64,000 nucleotides of DNA, taken from contig CAWBFA010000005.1 in assembly GCA_963788055.1 (NCBI GenBank), forward strand, positions 186,001 to 250,000. Direction: 5' to 3'. This document shows positions 53,442 to 62,285 of the stretch, piece by piece (the first letter of the stretch is position 1; each line of letters opens with the position of its first letter). The position numbers and the translations under genes were made by a program. Source of the DNA: JACCTU01 sp963788055 (lineage in GTDB: Bacteria > Actinomycetota > Thermoleophilia > Gaiellales > Gaiellaceae). Below the pieces are notes generated by a model that saw only the letters and a program-made list of their open reading frames with translations, did not search any database and had not been told where the DNA came from.

Positions 53442-54169
53442 GCGCCGATCGCTACGCCGCCGAACGGCAGCAGGGAGAGCGCTTCGCCGCCGAGGGCCTG
53501 GAGCACGCCTGGGGGTGGTCGAGCGCCGCGGGCCGCATTCGCGCAGACCGCCGCGGCCGATTCCTCGTCGACGCGACCGGTCTACGGCCCGGCGTGCGTT
53601 GCCTAGAGCTCGGGTGCGGCTCCGGCGAGTTCACCGCCCGCCTCGTCGAGTCCGGCTGCGAGCTGACGGCCGTCGACATCAGCGAAGCGAGCGTCGCGCG
53701 CTGCCGCGAACGCGTGGGCGATCGCGCCGAGGTCGTCGTCGGCAACATCGAGACGGGTGAAGGCCTCGAGGGACGTGAGTTCGACGCTATCGTCGGGGTC
53801 AGCGTCCTGCACCACCTCGACCTCGACGCGTGCTTCGCGCACACGTTCACGCACCTGCAACCCGGCGGGCGCTTCGCCTTCAGCGAGCCGAACCTCGCCA
53901 ACCCGCAGGTGTGGGCCGAGCGCTCGATCGGGCTCGTCAAGAAGTTACGACACGTGACGCCGCACGAGACTGCCTTTCTGGCCGGCGACCTGCGCGCGCA
54001 GTTCGAAGCCGCCGGCCTCGAGGTCGAGCTCTGCAGGCCGTTCGAGTTCCTGCACCCCGCCACGCCGCGCGCGCTGATTGGCGCCGTGGGCGCGCTCGAG
54101 CGGCTGGCGGAGCGGACGCCGCTACGCGCGATCGCCGGCTCGATCGCGGTCGCCGGCCGTCGCCCGTGA
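53438..54169 (+). CDS. Class I SAM-dependent methyltransferase
   Basis: A 243-residue protein, GTG overlapping the upstream stop. CLELGCGSGEFTARL is the SAM loop, LTAVDISEASVARC the ribose site, and IVGVSVLHHLDLDACF and HLQPGGRFAFSEPN complete a Methyltransf_11/25-type core. The C-terminal third, with ETAFLAGDLRAQFEAAGL, is a typical lid. The last 48 bases overlap the convergent O-antigen ligase gene. The substrate is not known; coupling to a GT-C-like gene suggests a sugar or lipid-sugar acceptor. Confidence 0.78.
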   Translation: MSADRYAAERQQGERFAAEGLEHAWGWSSAAGRIRADRRGRFLVDATGLRPGVRCLELGCGSGEFTARLVESGCELTAVDISEASVARCRERVGDRAEVVVGNIETGEGLEGREFDAIVGVSVLHHLDLDACFAHTFTHLQPGGRFAFSEPNLANPQVWAERSIGLVKKLRHVTPHETAFLAGDLRAQFEAAGLEVELCRPFEFLHPATPRALIGAVGALERLAERTPLRAIAGSIAVAGRRP

Positions 54170-55402
54170 CGCCATCGCCGGCAGCGCAAGCGCGAAGATC
54201 GCGAGCACGTAGAAGTAGTAGAACTGCATCGTCAGGTAGAAGAGGTTCGCCGCCATCGTGCCCGCGAGCGCAGCGGTGAGCCCCCACGCCAGCTGCGGCT
54301 CGAGCGGCCGGGCGTCGCGCAGGCGGCGGAAGAGCCAGACGAGGAAAGCCCCGAAGAGCAGCGTGCCGACGAGTCCGGTCTCGACGAGCAGCGCGACGTA
54401 GAACGAGTGCGGCCCCCAGTTCTCCTTCCCCGTCGCGAACTGGTAGTAGACGGAGAAGTTGTTCAGGCCGAGCCCGAAGAGCGGGTGGGTCGCGAGCACG
54501 TCGGGGATGAAGCCGTAGACGTCGAAGTGCGCGGAGGTCGACGCGTCGCCGGTTGCAATGCGTGAGCGGATCACCTCGACGAAGAAGTCGGCGCGGCGTG
54601 ACACGATCCACGCGATGAACGCCGCCACCACTGCAACAGGGACGGCGATCGCGCGCGAGAGCAGCTCGCCGCGGTACTGCGCGAGCAGCACGAGGAATCC
54701 GACGCCGAGCCCGACGAGCCCGCTGCGCGAGAGCGTCGCAAGCTCGACGACGAGCAGAAAGCCGAGGAGCGCCGCAAGCCACGGGGAGCGATTGCGCAGG
54801 TACACGGGCGTCAGGGCGAGCAGCGGAACGAGCAGCATGATCCCGAGATGGTTCGGGTCGCCGGTCAGCGCGTTCGGGCGGTAGACGCTCTGCTCGCCGC
54901 CGACCGAGCCGTAGACGTTGATCTGGCTCGCGCCCCTCGTCAGCGGGCTCAGCAAGAGCGTGTCGAGGTTGACCCCGGCGCGCGCGAGGACGAGTTGCAC
55001 GATCCCATAGCAAGCGTTGGCGGCGATCCCCGCGACGAAGACGCTGAACGCGGTGAGCGCGAAGCGCCGGCCGTGCCGGATCAGGTACGCGACACCCGCC
55101 GCGAGAAAGCCGAAGTGGAGCCCGAACTTGTACATGCCTTTGGCAAATTGCGCGATCCCCTGCGTCGTGTCGAGGTTGAAGAAACCGACGAGGTAGACGG
55201 CGAGGAACGCGAGTCCGAATGCGAGCGCGAGCACCGCGGTGTGCGCGAGCTTCCAGTCGCCCGCCGCGACGCGGTCGACGACGAACGACGCGAGAAAGAG
55301 CGCGGTCAGGACGTCGGCGAGCGTCAGCGTGCCTCCCACGGACCAGTGCACCTTCTCGAAGGTCACCGAGAACACGGTCGCGAGGAAGAGGAAGCGGGTC
55401 AC
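54122..55402 (-). CDS. O-antigen ligase / polymerase family membrane protein (Wzy_C type)
   Basis: A 426-residue membrane protein with about twelve hydrophobic segments. The large outer loop contains LTGDPNHLGIMLLVPLLAL and, later, HPLFGLGLNNFSVYYQF followed by WGPHSFYVALLVETGLVGT. A His-Ser/Asn followed by ETGLxG is the signature of WaaL/Wzy_C proteins, which transfer or polymerise undecaprenyl-linked glycan. It could ligate finished glycan to a cell-envelope acceptor or polymerise repeat units. The GTG overlaps the GT4 stop (GTGA). Confidence 0.8.
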   Translation of the reverse strand: MTRFLFLATVFSVTFEKVHWSVGGTLTLADVLTALFLASFVVDRVAAGDWKLAHTAVLALAFGLAFLAVYLVGFFNLDTTQGIAQFAKGMYKFGLHFGFLAAGVAYLIRHGRRFALTAFSVFVAGIAANACYGIVQLVLARAGVNLDTLLLSPLTRGASQINVYGSVGGEQSVYRPNALTGDPNHLGIMLLVPLLALTPVYLRNRSPWLAALLGFLLVVELATLSRSGLVGLGVGFLVLLAQYRGELLSRAIAVPVAVVAAFIAWIVSRRADFFVEVIRSRIATGDASTSAHFDVYGFIPDVLATHPLFGLGLNNFSVYYQFATGKENWGPHSFYVALLVETGLVGTLLFGAFLVWLFRRLRDARPLEPQLAWGLTAALAGTMAANLFYLTMQFYYFYVLAIFALALPAMASRATAGDRDRAGDRA

Positions 55403-56652
55403 GACGCGAGCTCCCTGAGCACGCGCGCGAGCTCCTCTGCGCGCGTGCGGCGGTCGAGCTTCGTGCGCACCTCGGGCGGGAGGGGCGTCCCCACGAGGGA
55501 ACCTGCCTTCCAGCGCGTGTGGAGGTCTCGAAGCGCGGCCTCGATCGCGTCGACGTCGTCTGGCGCGACGATCACGCCTGCCTCGGCGTCACGCACGAAC
55601 GCCGCGGTCGCTCCGTCGGGCGGCACGGCCGCGATGATCGGCCGCTCGGCCGCGAGATACTCGAACACCTTTGCGGCGATCACGCCCGATCCGCGCCCCG
55701 GCACCTCGGGCATCAGCAACAGGTTCGCCTCGGAGTCGCGCTGGAGCGCGAGCGATTCCCGGCGAGGGACGTACGGGTGCAGCTCGAGCCGGTCGCCGAG
55801 CCCGAGCCCTTCGGCCCACTCGCGGTCGGCCTGGCGGAAGTCGCCGACGAAGCGCGCGACGGAGTCGGCGAGGTCGGCGCGTGCGAACGCGGTCAGGAAC
55901 GGCCGGGGATCACGCTTGCCGAACATCGCGCCGGCGTGCGTGATGCGAAAGCGCCCGTTCGCTCGGTACTCGAGCCCTGCAAAGTCGTCGAAGTCGGCGC
56001 CGTTCGAGATCACGCTCACCTCCCCCCGAGGGCCGAGCGAGCGGAGCTCCTCCGCGATGAAGTCCGAGACGGCGACCGATGCGTCGGCGTAGCGAGCGAT
56101 CAGCCGCGCGACCGTCTCCTGCGTGCGCTCCTTCGCGCGCGCGGCGAGCCGCTCGACCGGACGGTCTGCGTTCCGCAGCATCGAGTCGCGCACGTCGGCG
56201 ACCCACGTAACCCCCGTGAGGCGTTTCACCGCTGCGCCGATCAGGTGCACGGAGTTCGGCGGCGAGGTCGTGACGACCACGTCGATCCCCTCGGAGCGCA
56301 CGACCCTGACCGCGGCCGGGATCGCGGTCGCGTTCCACGTGACGTTCTCGTCGGGGACGAGCACGCGCCGGTACGTGAGCAGCGCCATCCTCGCGGTGCG
56401 CTCGAGGGCGCCCGCGCCGTGCAGCTCCTCCGCGGGCCTGCGCCCCTTCGGGCCCACGTAGCGCGCGCGGTGTACCCACGCCTGCGTCGGCGAGGCCAGC
56501 TCGTCGTCTCGGTGGATCCACTTCGGATCGTCGGGCGCGAGCACGTGGGTCTCGATCCCGAGTGCAGGCAGATGGGTCGCGAACTTCAGCGGGCGCTGCA
56601 CACCGGCACCGCCCGCAGGCGGCCAGTACATCGTGACGAGCAGGACCTTCAC
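55399..56652 (-). CDS. Glycosyltransferase family 4 (WbuB-like)
   Basis: A 417-residue GT-B protein. MKVLLVTMYWPPAGGAGVQR is the typical lead of the WbuB/L-fucosamine-transferase-like branch. VVVTTSPPNSVHLIGAA and WVADVRDSMLRNADRP are marks of domain 1, and ITHAGAMFGKRDPRPFL opens the donor domain. The donor helix reads AAKVFEYLAAERPIIAAV, with Lys-x-Phe-Glu-Tyr in place of EX7E, common in this branch. The ATP-grasp gene upstream ends one base before this gene starts, so they are co-transcribed. Confidence 0.82.
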   Translation of the reverse strand: MKVLLVTMYWPPAGGAGVQRPLKFATHLPALGIETHVLAPDDPKWIHRDDELASPTQAWVHRARYVGPKGRRPAEELHGAGALERTARMALLTYRRVLVPDENVTWNATAIPAAVRVVRSEGIDVVVTTSPPNSVHLIGAAVKRLTGVTWVADVRDSMLRNADRPVERLAARAKERTQETVARLIARYADASVAVSDFIAEELRSLGPRGEVSVISNGADFDDFAGLEYRANGRFRITHAGAMFGKRDPRPFLTAFARADLADSVARFVGDFRQADREWAEGLGLGDRLELHPYVPRRESLALQRDSEANLLLMPEVPGRGSGVIAAKVFEYLAAERPIIAAVPPDGATAAFVRDAEAGVIVAPDDVDAIEAALRDLHTRWKAGSLVGTPLPPEVRTKLDRRTRAEELARVLRELAS

Positions 56653-56653
56653 G

Positions 56654-57727
56654 TCAGCGGCGGAGCGCGCGCACGGCGTGCACGACGGCGGGCTTCGGAT
56701 CCCGCCACGACCAGGTCGCCTCGACGAACGGCGGCCGCGGCAGGACTGGCCGCTCGCCCGGCATCAGGAGGATCGCCCACTTGCGGCGACCGCCGTTCAT
56801 CCGCACGGCCTCGACCGGCTGGCCCGTCAGGTCGCGGTAGGCGATCAGTGGCAGGTCGACCCCGCTCGCGCGGGCGAGCGAGTGCCATTGCCAGAGGCGC
56901 GGGTTCACCTCCATCAGCTTGAACGTCCCGTCACGGGGATCGCGCTTGAACTCGACCTGCGACAGCCCGTTGCAGCCGAGCGCGCGCAGCAGGTGCAGCC
57001 CGGCGTCGACGACCTCGTCCACCCAGACCGCCTCGGCGAGGCGCGCGGTGCCGATGCCGGGCGGTGTCTGGATGAGCTTGCGGCCGCAGAAGAGCCCAAG
57101 CGGCTCGAGCGACTCGCTCAGGTAGGCGCCGAGTGTGTAGAGCTCGTCGTCGCCGCCCGGGATCAGGTCCTGCACCATCGGCTCCCAGGGCTCGGTCTGC
57201 CGGTACGCGTCTTCGACCTCAGGTGCCGTCCGGCAGATCACTGCCTGCTTGCCGTAGCGCTGGCGGAAGCCGACCGGCTCCGACGGCTTCAAGAGGACCG
57301 GGTAGCCGATCTCCTCGGCGGCCGCGACTGCTTCGGCCGCGCTCTCCGGGTAGCGGGTGTCCGGTGTGTGCAGCGCCGCGTCGAGCTGCACGCGCTTCTT
57401 CTGGAGGCGCTCGAGGTCGCGTGGGAACGGACACAGCAACTCGAGGGAGTCGCGGTGGCGGGCGATCGCGCGCAGGCCTTCGTCGTGGGTCGCGAACACG
57501 ACGCCGGGGCCGAGGCCGCGGAGCACCTCGACGAAACCCTCCTCGTCCGTCAGCGGGCTTGGAGCCACGACCTTCGTCGCGTGGCGCGAGCGGAACCCGA
57601 GGGCGCTCGGCTTGTGGTCGACCGCGAACACGCGGATGCCGGCCCGTCGAAGCGACCGGATTGCGGAGAGGCCGTTGACGAAGCCTACGTCGACGACGAT
57701 CGCCGGAGGCCGCACGTTCAAGAGCAT
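56654..57727 (-). CDS. ATP-grasp carboxylate-amine ligase-like protein
   Basis: A 357-residue protein. An N-terminal PreATP-grasp Rossmann part (IVVDVGFVNGLSAIRSLR) precedes VDHKPSALGFRSRH. The ATP-grasp domain has YPVLLKPSEPVGFRQRYGK (Lys and Gly-rich lid), VQDLIPGGDDELYTLGAYL and the metal-binding EFKRDPRDGTFKLMEVNPRLW. The fold forms an amide or similar bond using ATP and an acyl phosphate. In glycan loci such ligases can join an amino acid to a sugar carboxyl or amine, but no substrate can be read here. The ATG at 57727 is chosen; the divergent GT4 gene begins 25 bases away. Confidence 0.78.
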   Translation of the reverse strand: MLLNVRPPAIVVDVGFVNGLSAIRSLRRAGIRVFAVDHKPSALGFRSRHATKVVAPSPLTDEEGFVEVLRGLGPGVVFATHDEGLRAIARHRDSLELLCPFPRDLERLQKKRVQLDAALHTPDTRYPESAAEAVAAAEEIGYPVLLKPSEPVGFRQRYGKQAVICRTAPEVEDAYRQTEPWEPMVQDLIPGGDDELYTLGAYLSESLEPLGLFCGRKLIQTPPGIGTARLAEAVWVDEVVDAGLHLLRALGCNGLSQVEFKRDPRDGTFKLMEVNPRLWQWHSLARASGVDLPLIAYRDLTGQPVEAVRMNGGRRKWAILLMPGERPVLPRPPFVEATWSWRDPKPAVVHAVRALRR

Positions 57728-57752
57728 AGAGGCGCCCGCCGATATCCCTTCC

Positions 57753-58859
57753 GTGGGTGTTTTCGCCTCTCCCGTCCACGAGCGCCGGCGGCCCGGGCGC
57801 CCCTGGGCTGCCCGCCGGCCGGCGCTTCGAGTCGCCGTCTTCACGACGTCTTTCCCCTCGGGCGACCGCGACGCCTCCGGCCGCTTCGTTGCCGACGCCG
57901 TCGAACGCCTCCGGGAGCAGGGCGTGGCCGTTCAGGTCATTCACCCGGCACTCGCCGGCGAGGGTGGCGTGGTCGCGAAGCTGCGGCGGCGCCCCTGGCT
58001 CGCCCTCGGGTTCATCATGCGCTCCGTGCTGGCCTTGCGCCGGGCCGACTGCGACCTCGTCCACGCGCACTGGCTCCTCTCCGGCGCCGTCGCCGCGTTC
58101 GCGGGCAAGCCCTTCGTCCTGACCCTTCACGGCTCCGGCTCAGCGGGCCCCTTCAGCGACCTCGAGCTCGCCGACCGGGCTCCCAGGCTCGTCGGCGCGA
58201 TCCTCCGCCGGGCGCGGCTCGTGATCGCCGTCTCCGAGCCGCTGGCCGCGGCCGCCCGCCGGTGCGGCGCCCGCGACGTGCGGGTGATCCCGAACGGGAT
58301 CGTGTTGCCCGCTCAGACGTCGGGAGAGTCCGAGCCCGCCGAGATCCTGTTTGCAGGCCGCCTGAGCCCGGAGAAGGGCATTCAGGAGCTTGTGGAGGCA
58401 TGCCGGGGGCTCAACCTGGTGGTCGCGGGTGACGGGCCTCTTCGAGACGTGGTTCCCGAGGCGCTGGGGTTCCTCGCCCCGGCCGAGCTGGCCGAGCGTT
58501 ACCGCAGGGCCGCCATCGTCGTCTGCCCCTCGCGAAGCGAGGGCTTCGGCGTCGTCTGCGCCGAAGCGATGGCCCACGGCAAGCCGGTCGTCGCGACCGC
58601 TGTCGGGGGCCTGCAGGAGCTCGTGCGACACGCCCGAACCGGCTTCCTCGTGGAGCCGGGCAACCCCGCAGCCCTGCGCATCGCGATCAAGCTCCTGCTC
58701 GCCGACCCCCAGCTCCGACGCCGGCTCGGAGAGAACGCGCGCGCCGACGTCGCCGAGCGCTTCGCCTGGCCCGCGATCACGCAGGCGACGGTCGACGCGT
58801 ACCGCGCAGCCCTCGGGGTCCACGCACCCGAGCCTGCTCCGCTCGAGGCGGCGGCGTGA
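57753..58859 (+). CDS. Glycosyltransferase family 4
   Basis: A 368-residue protein, GTG 57753. It closely resembles the GT4 at 49158: VAVFTTSFPSGDRDASG, LVHAHWLLSGAVAAF, LFAGRLSPEKGIQELV, VVAGDGPL and EGFGVVCAEAMAHGKPVVAT correspond segment by segment. About 25 extra N-terminal residues (VGVFASPVHERRRPGRPW) precede the first strand, so a later start, giving LRVAVFTTSFP, is possible. EX7E is intact. The duplicated pair probably uses related donors or acceptors. The stop overlaps the next GTG (GTGA). Confidence 0.8.
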   Translation: MGVFASPVHERRRPGRPWAARRPALRVAVFTTSFPSGDRDASGRFVADAVERLREQGVAVQVIHPALAGEGGVVAKLRRRPWLALGFIMRSVLALRRADCDLVHAHWLLSGAVAAFAGKPFVLTLHGSGSAGPFSDLELADRAPRLVGAILRRARLVIAVSEPLAAAARRCGARDVRVIPNGIVLPAQTSGESEPAEILFAGRLSPEKGIQELVEACRGLNLVVAGDGPLRDVVPEALGFLAPAELAERYRRAAIVVCPSRSEGFGVVCAEAMAHGKPVVATAVGGLQELVRHARTGFLVEPGNPAALRIAIKLLLADPQLRRRLGENARADVAERFAWPAITQATVDAYRAALGVHAPEPAPLEAAA

Positions 58860-59536
58860 TCGCGCTCCGCAAGGCGCCGTCGAGCTACGACGAGCGTTTC
58901 ATGGACACAATGGCGTCCGAGTACCTCGAGCGGACGCCCTGGACCGAGCTGCGTCTTGCGGCAGTTCGCGACCTCGTCGACCCGCAGTCCGGCGACCGGA
59001 TCCTCGACCTCGGCTGCGCCGCCGGCGCGATCACTCACTACCTGTCGACGTTCGGCGCCCGTTCTGTCGGAATCGACCTGGAGGAGCTGGCGATTGCGAA
59101 GGCGCGCACGCTCTTTCCCGAGTGCACGTTCGAGGTCGCCGACGCGACAGCTCTTCCTTTCGACTCCGAGAGCTTCGACAAGGCCGTCGCCGCCGACTTC
59201 GTCGAGCACATCCCCGACGACGCCTTCCTCGCGATGTGCGACGAGCTCCGCCGAGTCCTCGTTCCCGGCGGGACGTTCGCGGTGTACGCGCCGAACCCGC
59301 GACATCTGATCGAGCGGATGAAGGAGCGAGACTTCGTGCTCGCGCAGAATCCGACGCACATCGGGCTGCGCGACGCCGATCACATGACGCGCGTGCTCGA
59401 GCAGGGCGGCTTCCGCGTCGTCCGGAGCGAGTGGCGGCCGAGCTTCTTCCGCGGCCTCCGTGCCGTCGAGAAGGTCGCCGGCCCGCGGCTCGAGCTGTTT
59501 CGCTACCGCCTTTGCGTGCTCGCGCAGAGCGTGTAG
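58856..59536 (+). CDS. Class I SAM-dependent methyltransferase
   Basis: A 226-residue protein, GTG overlapping the GT4 stop. ILDLGCAAGAITHYL binds SAM, SVGIDLEELAIAKA the ribose, and AVAADFVEHIPDDAFL with RVLVPGGTFAVYAPNPRH finishes a Methyltransf_11 core. FVLAQNPTHIGLRDADHMTRVL near the end resembles the ubiquinone/menaquinone-type or lipid-linked sugar methyltransferase group, though no acceptor is identified. It overlaps the convergent GT-C-like gene by 34 bases. Confidence 0.78.
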   Translation: MIALRKAPSSYDERFMDTMASEYLERTPWTELRLAAVRDLVDPQSGDRILDLGCAAGAITHYLSTFGARSVGIDLEELAIAKARTLFPECTFEVADATALPFDSESFDKAVAADFVEHIPDDAFLAMCDELRRVLVPGGTFAVYAPNPRHLIERMKERDFVLAQNPTHIGLRDADHMTRVLEQGGFRVVRSEWRPSFFRGLRAVEKVAGPRLELFRYRLCVLAQSV

Positions 59537-61422
59537 CGACCGTCGGAGAGCAGCTTCGGGGCGCAGGTGGTCCTCACACGCTTGCCGTCGAGGACGACCC
59601 AGTCGTAGCGTCCCGGGAAGCTCCCGGTCCGCACGTACTCCTCCCAGTCCTCGACGCGCTCGTACGGGCGGTTCGCCTTCGTGTCCCCCACGTGCGTCGG
59701 GGCCGAGACCGCGACGTAGACGGGCGCGTACGCCGCGATCCAGTAGGACGTCTCGGGATCCGAGAGCACGATGTCACCCGGGTTCGTGTAGCGGTCGAGC
59801 GCCGTGCGCAGCTCAGCCGTCAGCTCCTGGTGCGGTTTCGGTCGCTCCCAGCCGGACGTCACGGCCATCGGGACGACGAAGAGCACGCACGCCGCGGCGG
59901 GGAGCCAGTCCATGCGCTCGAGCGTCGGGACGCGCGAGCGCAGCGAGAGGCCGAGCACGATTGCACCGAGCGCCCCGCCGAGGGCGATCCAGACAGGCAG
60001 TGTCGGACCGCCCTCCTGGAGGCGGTAGCCGAAGTCGCCCGGCCAGGCCCACTCGAGGACGACGCCCATCGCGAGCGCGAACGGAAGCACCGCCCACGAG
60101 AACGTCCGCGAGAGGACCGCGGCTCCGCCCGCGAGCGCGAAGGCGAGCGGCAGGAAGCCGGCGAGGCGCCGCGCCTGCGAGAGCGAAACCGCGTCGACGA
60201 AGCGCGGGAACAGCACGTCCGAGAGCAGCACCGCGAGCACGACGAGCGTGCCCCCGAGTACGAGCGCCGCCCAGCGCCGCCGGATCCCGAAGAGTGCGAG
60301 CGGCACGAGGCAGAGCGCCGCGAGCGGCACAGGCCCCGCCCGGGTCAGCACCTCCGGGTTCAGGTGGAAGCTGCTCTCCGAGTCGACGATGAACTGGCCC
60401 GGGTAGCGGTCGAACCCGTGCCGCTTCGACTCCACCTGCGCACTCGACGGCGTGAACGACGCAGTGTCCCGCACGACGGGAAAGAGCCAGGCGAGGAACA
60501 CCGCCGCGCCGACGGCGAACGCCGCGCCCGCGACGAGGAGCGTGCGGAGCTCGGACGGCTCGACCAACGCCCGGACGACGGCGAAGCCCAGCAGCACGAG
60601 CAGCAGGAAGAGCGCATACGTCGGGTGCACGACCGCGAGCACGAGCCCCGCGGATGCGACGAGGGCGAGGCCTGCGCGCGTCGGTTCATGCAGGTACGTG
60701 AAGACCAGTGCGAGTGCTGCCGGCACGAGCAGCATGCGTCCGCCGGCCGTCGCGGGCAGCGCGAGCAAGCGGAGCGCGCCGCCCGAGCCCGACGCGAGGG
60801 CGGTGACGCCGAGCGTCGCCGCCAGCGTCGCGATCCCGAGCCAGCGCGAACGGAAGACCGCTGCACCGGCCTCGTAGACGACGAGGAACGAGAGGGGCGC
60901 GAGCACCGCCGCCTCGTGCACGACGACCTCCGTCGGGTCGACCCCCGCGATCTTTGCGACCAGCGCGAGGAACGCGTGCCAGAGCGGGAACGCATAGCCC
61001 GGGTGCAGTCCGCCGTCGACGAACTCGCCGACCCCCTCGAGCGAGAGCGCGTCGAACGCCACGAGCTTCCGGACGCGCGCAAGGTGGAAGAGCGCGTCGC
61101 CGGAGGGGTCGGGCAGGACGCGCCAGAGGAGCAGTCCGAAGAGCACCCCTCCGCCCAGCACCGCGAGCCAGGTCCAGTCGGGCGCAGGTACCGGTCTGTT
61201 TTTTGCTCGCCGGAGCGCGACCGGAATCGCCGCGAGCCCCGCTGCCAGGAGCAGCCAGACCGCGAGCGTCAGCGACGAGCCCGTCGCGAACACGACCACC
61301 ATCGCGCCGAAGATCAGCGTCAGGCTCGTCACCACCGCACCGGAGGCCGAGCGCGCGAGTAGTGCACCGGGCGCGAGGAGCAGGAGCGTCGCTCCTGCGA
61401 GCCGGAGGTAGAGCTCGATCAC
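59503..61422 (-). CDS. Large GT-C-like multi-pass membrane protein
   Basis: A 639-residue protein, GTG overlapping the GT2 stop. About fourteen hydrophobic segments. After the third or fourth helix comes DPSGDALFHLARVRKLVAF then LHPGYAFPLWHAFLALVAK, a loop with Asp, His and Arg typical of the long actinobacterial GT-C proteins near surface-glycan genes. The C-terminal soluble region has LDRYTNPGDIVLSDPETSYW and GRYDWVVLDGK. It probably uses a polyprenyl-linked sugar at the outer face. The family is not one I can name firmly. Confidence 0.68.
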   Translation of the reverse strand: MIELYLRLAGATLLLLAPGALLARSASGAVVTSLTLIFGAMVVVFATGSSLTLAVWLLLAAGLAAIPVALRRAKNRPVPAPDWTWLAVLGGGVLFGLLLWRVLPDPSGDALFHLARVRKLVAFDALSLEGVGEFVDGGLHPGYAFPLWHAFLALVAKIAGVDPTEVVVHEAAVLAPLSFLVVYEAGAAVFRSRWLGIATLAATLGVTALASGSGGALRLLALPATAGGRMLLVPAALALVFTYLHEPTRAGLALVASAGLVLAVVHPTYALFLLLVLLGFAVVRALVEPSELRTLLVAGAAFAVGAAVFLAWLFPVVRDTASFTPSSAQVESKRHGFDRYPGQFIVDSESSFHLNPEVLTRAGPVPLAALCLVPLALFGIRRRWAALVLGGTLVVLAVLLSDVLFPRFVDAVSLSQARRLAGFLPLAFALAGGAAVLSRTFSWAVLPFALAMGVVLEWAWPGDFGYRLQEGGPTLPVWIALGGALGAIVLGLSLRSRVPTLERMDWLPAAACVLFVVPMAVTSGWERPKPHQELTAELRTALDRYTNPGDIVLSDPETSYWIAAYAPVYVAVSAPTHVGDTKANRPYERVEDWEEYVRTGSFPGRYDWVVLDGKRVRTTCAPKLLSDGRYTLCASTQRR

Positions 61423-62285
61423 GGACGCAACAGGCCGCGCGCCGCCTGTCGGTAGCTCCGCCCGCGCTCCCCGCGGAAGAGAAGACCGCGGAGCGCAAGG
61501 GCTGCGACCAGCAGCGCCCGGGTAAGGGCCGCAGCCGCCGCGCCTTGGTGCTTGCGCACGAAGCGCACGTGGCTTCGAACCTGTGTGGTGAACATCTTCC
61601 CCCACTCGCGTTTCGTTGCATCCCCGCCCACGTGCACGACCTCGGCCCCAGGGAAGAACACGACCTGCCAGCCGACCTCGCGCATCCGGTACTGCCAATC
61701 CGACTCTTCGTTGAACATGAAGAACGACTCGTCGAGCCCGCCGACCTGCTCGATCGCACGCCGCCGCACGAGCATCGCGGCACCGTTCAGCCACTCCACC
61801 TCGCACTCGGCCGCGTGGTCCCAGTTCGCGGCGTAGAAGGCATTGAAGAGCCGCGAGCGCGGCGCGAGCTTGCGGAGGAAGAAGAACTCGGTCGCGAGCC
61901 GCCAGGGCGTCGGGAACCCGCGCGCCGAGCGCTGCAGCGTGCCGTCGGTGTTCAGCAGCCTCGGCCCGACGAGCGCCGCCCGCGGGCGTTCGTTCGCGAA
62001 CTCGACGAGGCGCCCGAGCCCGTCGCCCAGCACCCACGCGTCGGCGTTCAGGAGGAACACCCACGGTTCGGTCGACTCGGTCACCCCGCGGTTCCAGCCC
62101 GCGCCGACCCCCTTGTTCGCCTGCTCCACGACGCGCACATTCTCGAAGCGGCTCGCGACCTCGAGTGTCTCGTCCGTCGAGCCGTGGTCGACGACGACCG
62201 TCGGATACTCGCGCACGCTCTCGAGGCACCGCTCGAGCCACGGCTGCGCGTTGTAGGTCACGACGACGACGGCCACCTCACCCAC
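61419..62285 (-). CDS. Glycosyltransferase family 2, rhamnosyltransferase-like
   Basis: A 288-residue GT-A protein. VAVVVVTYNAQPWLERCLES is the N-terminal fold, VVDHGSTDETLEVA the donor site, GAGWNRGVTES the loop, and VFLLNADAWVLGDGLGRLVE the DxD-like metal region. MFNEESDWQYRMREVGW and LNGAAMLVRRRAIEQVGG are signatures of the WbbL/rhamnosyltransferase group. The C-terminus has a hydrophobic stretch that may bind the membrane. It overlaps the upstream membrane protein gene by eight bases. Confidence 0.82.
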   Translation of the reverse strand: MGEVAVVVVTYNAQPWLERCLESVREYPTVVVDHGSTDETLEVASRFENVRVVEQANKGVGAGWNRGVTESTEPWVFLLNADAWVLGDGLGRLVEFANERPRAALVGPRLLNTDGTLQRSARGFPTPWRLATEFFFLRKLAPRSRLFNAFYAANWDHAAECEVEWLNGAAMLVRRRAIEQVGGLDESFFMFNEESDWQYRMREVGWQVVFFPGAEVVHVGGDATKREWGKMFTTQVRSHVRFVRKHQGAAAAALTRALLVAALALRGLLFRGERGRSYRQAARGLLRP

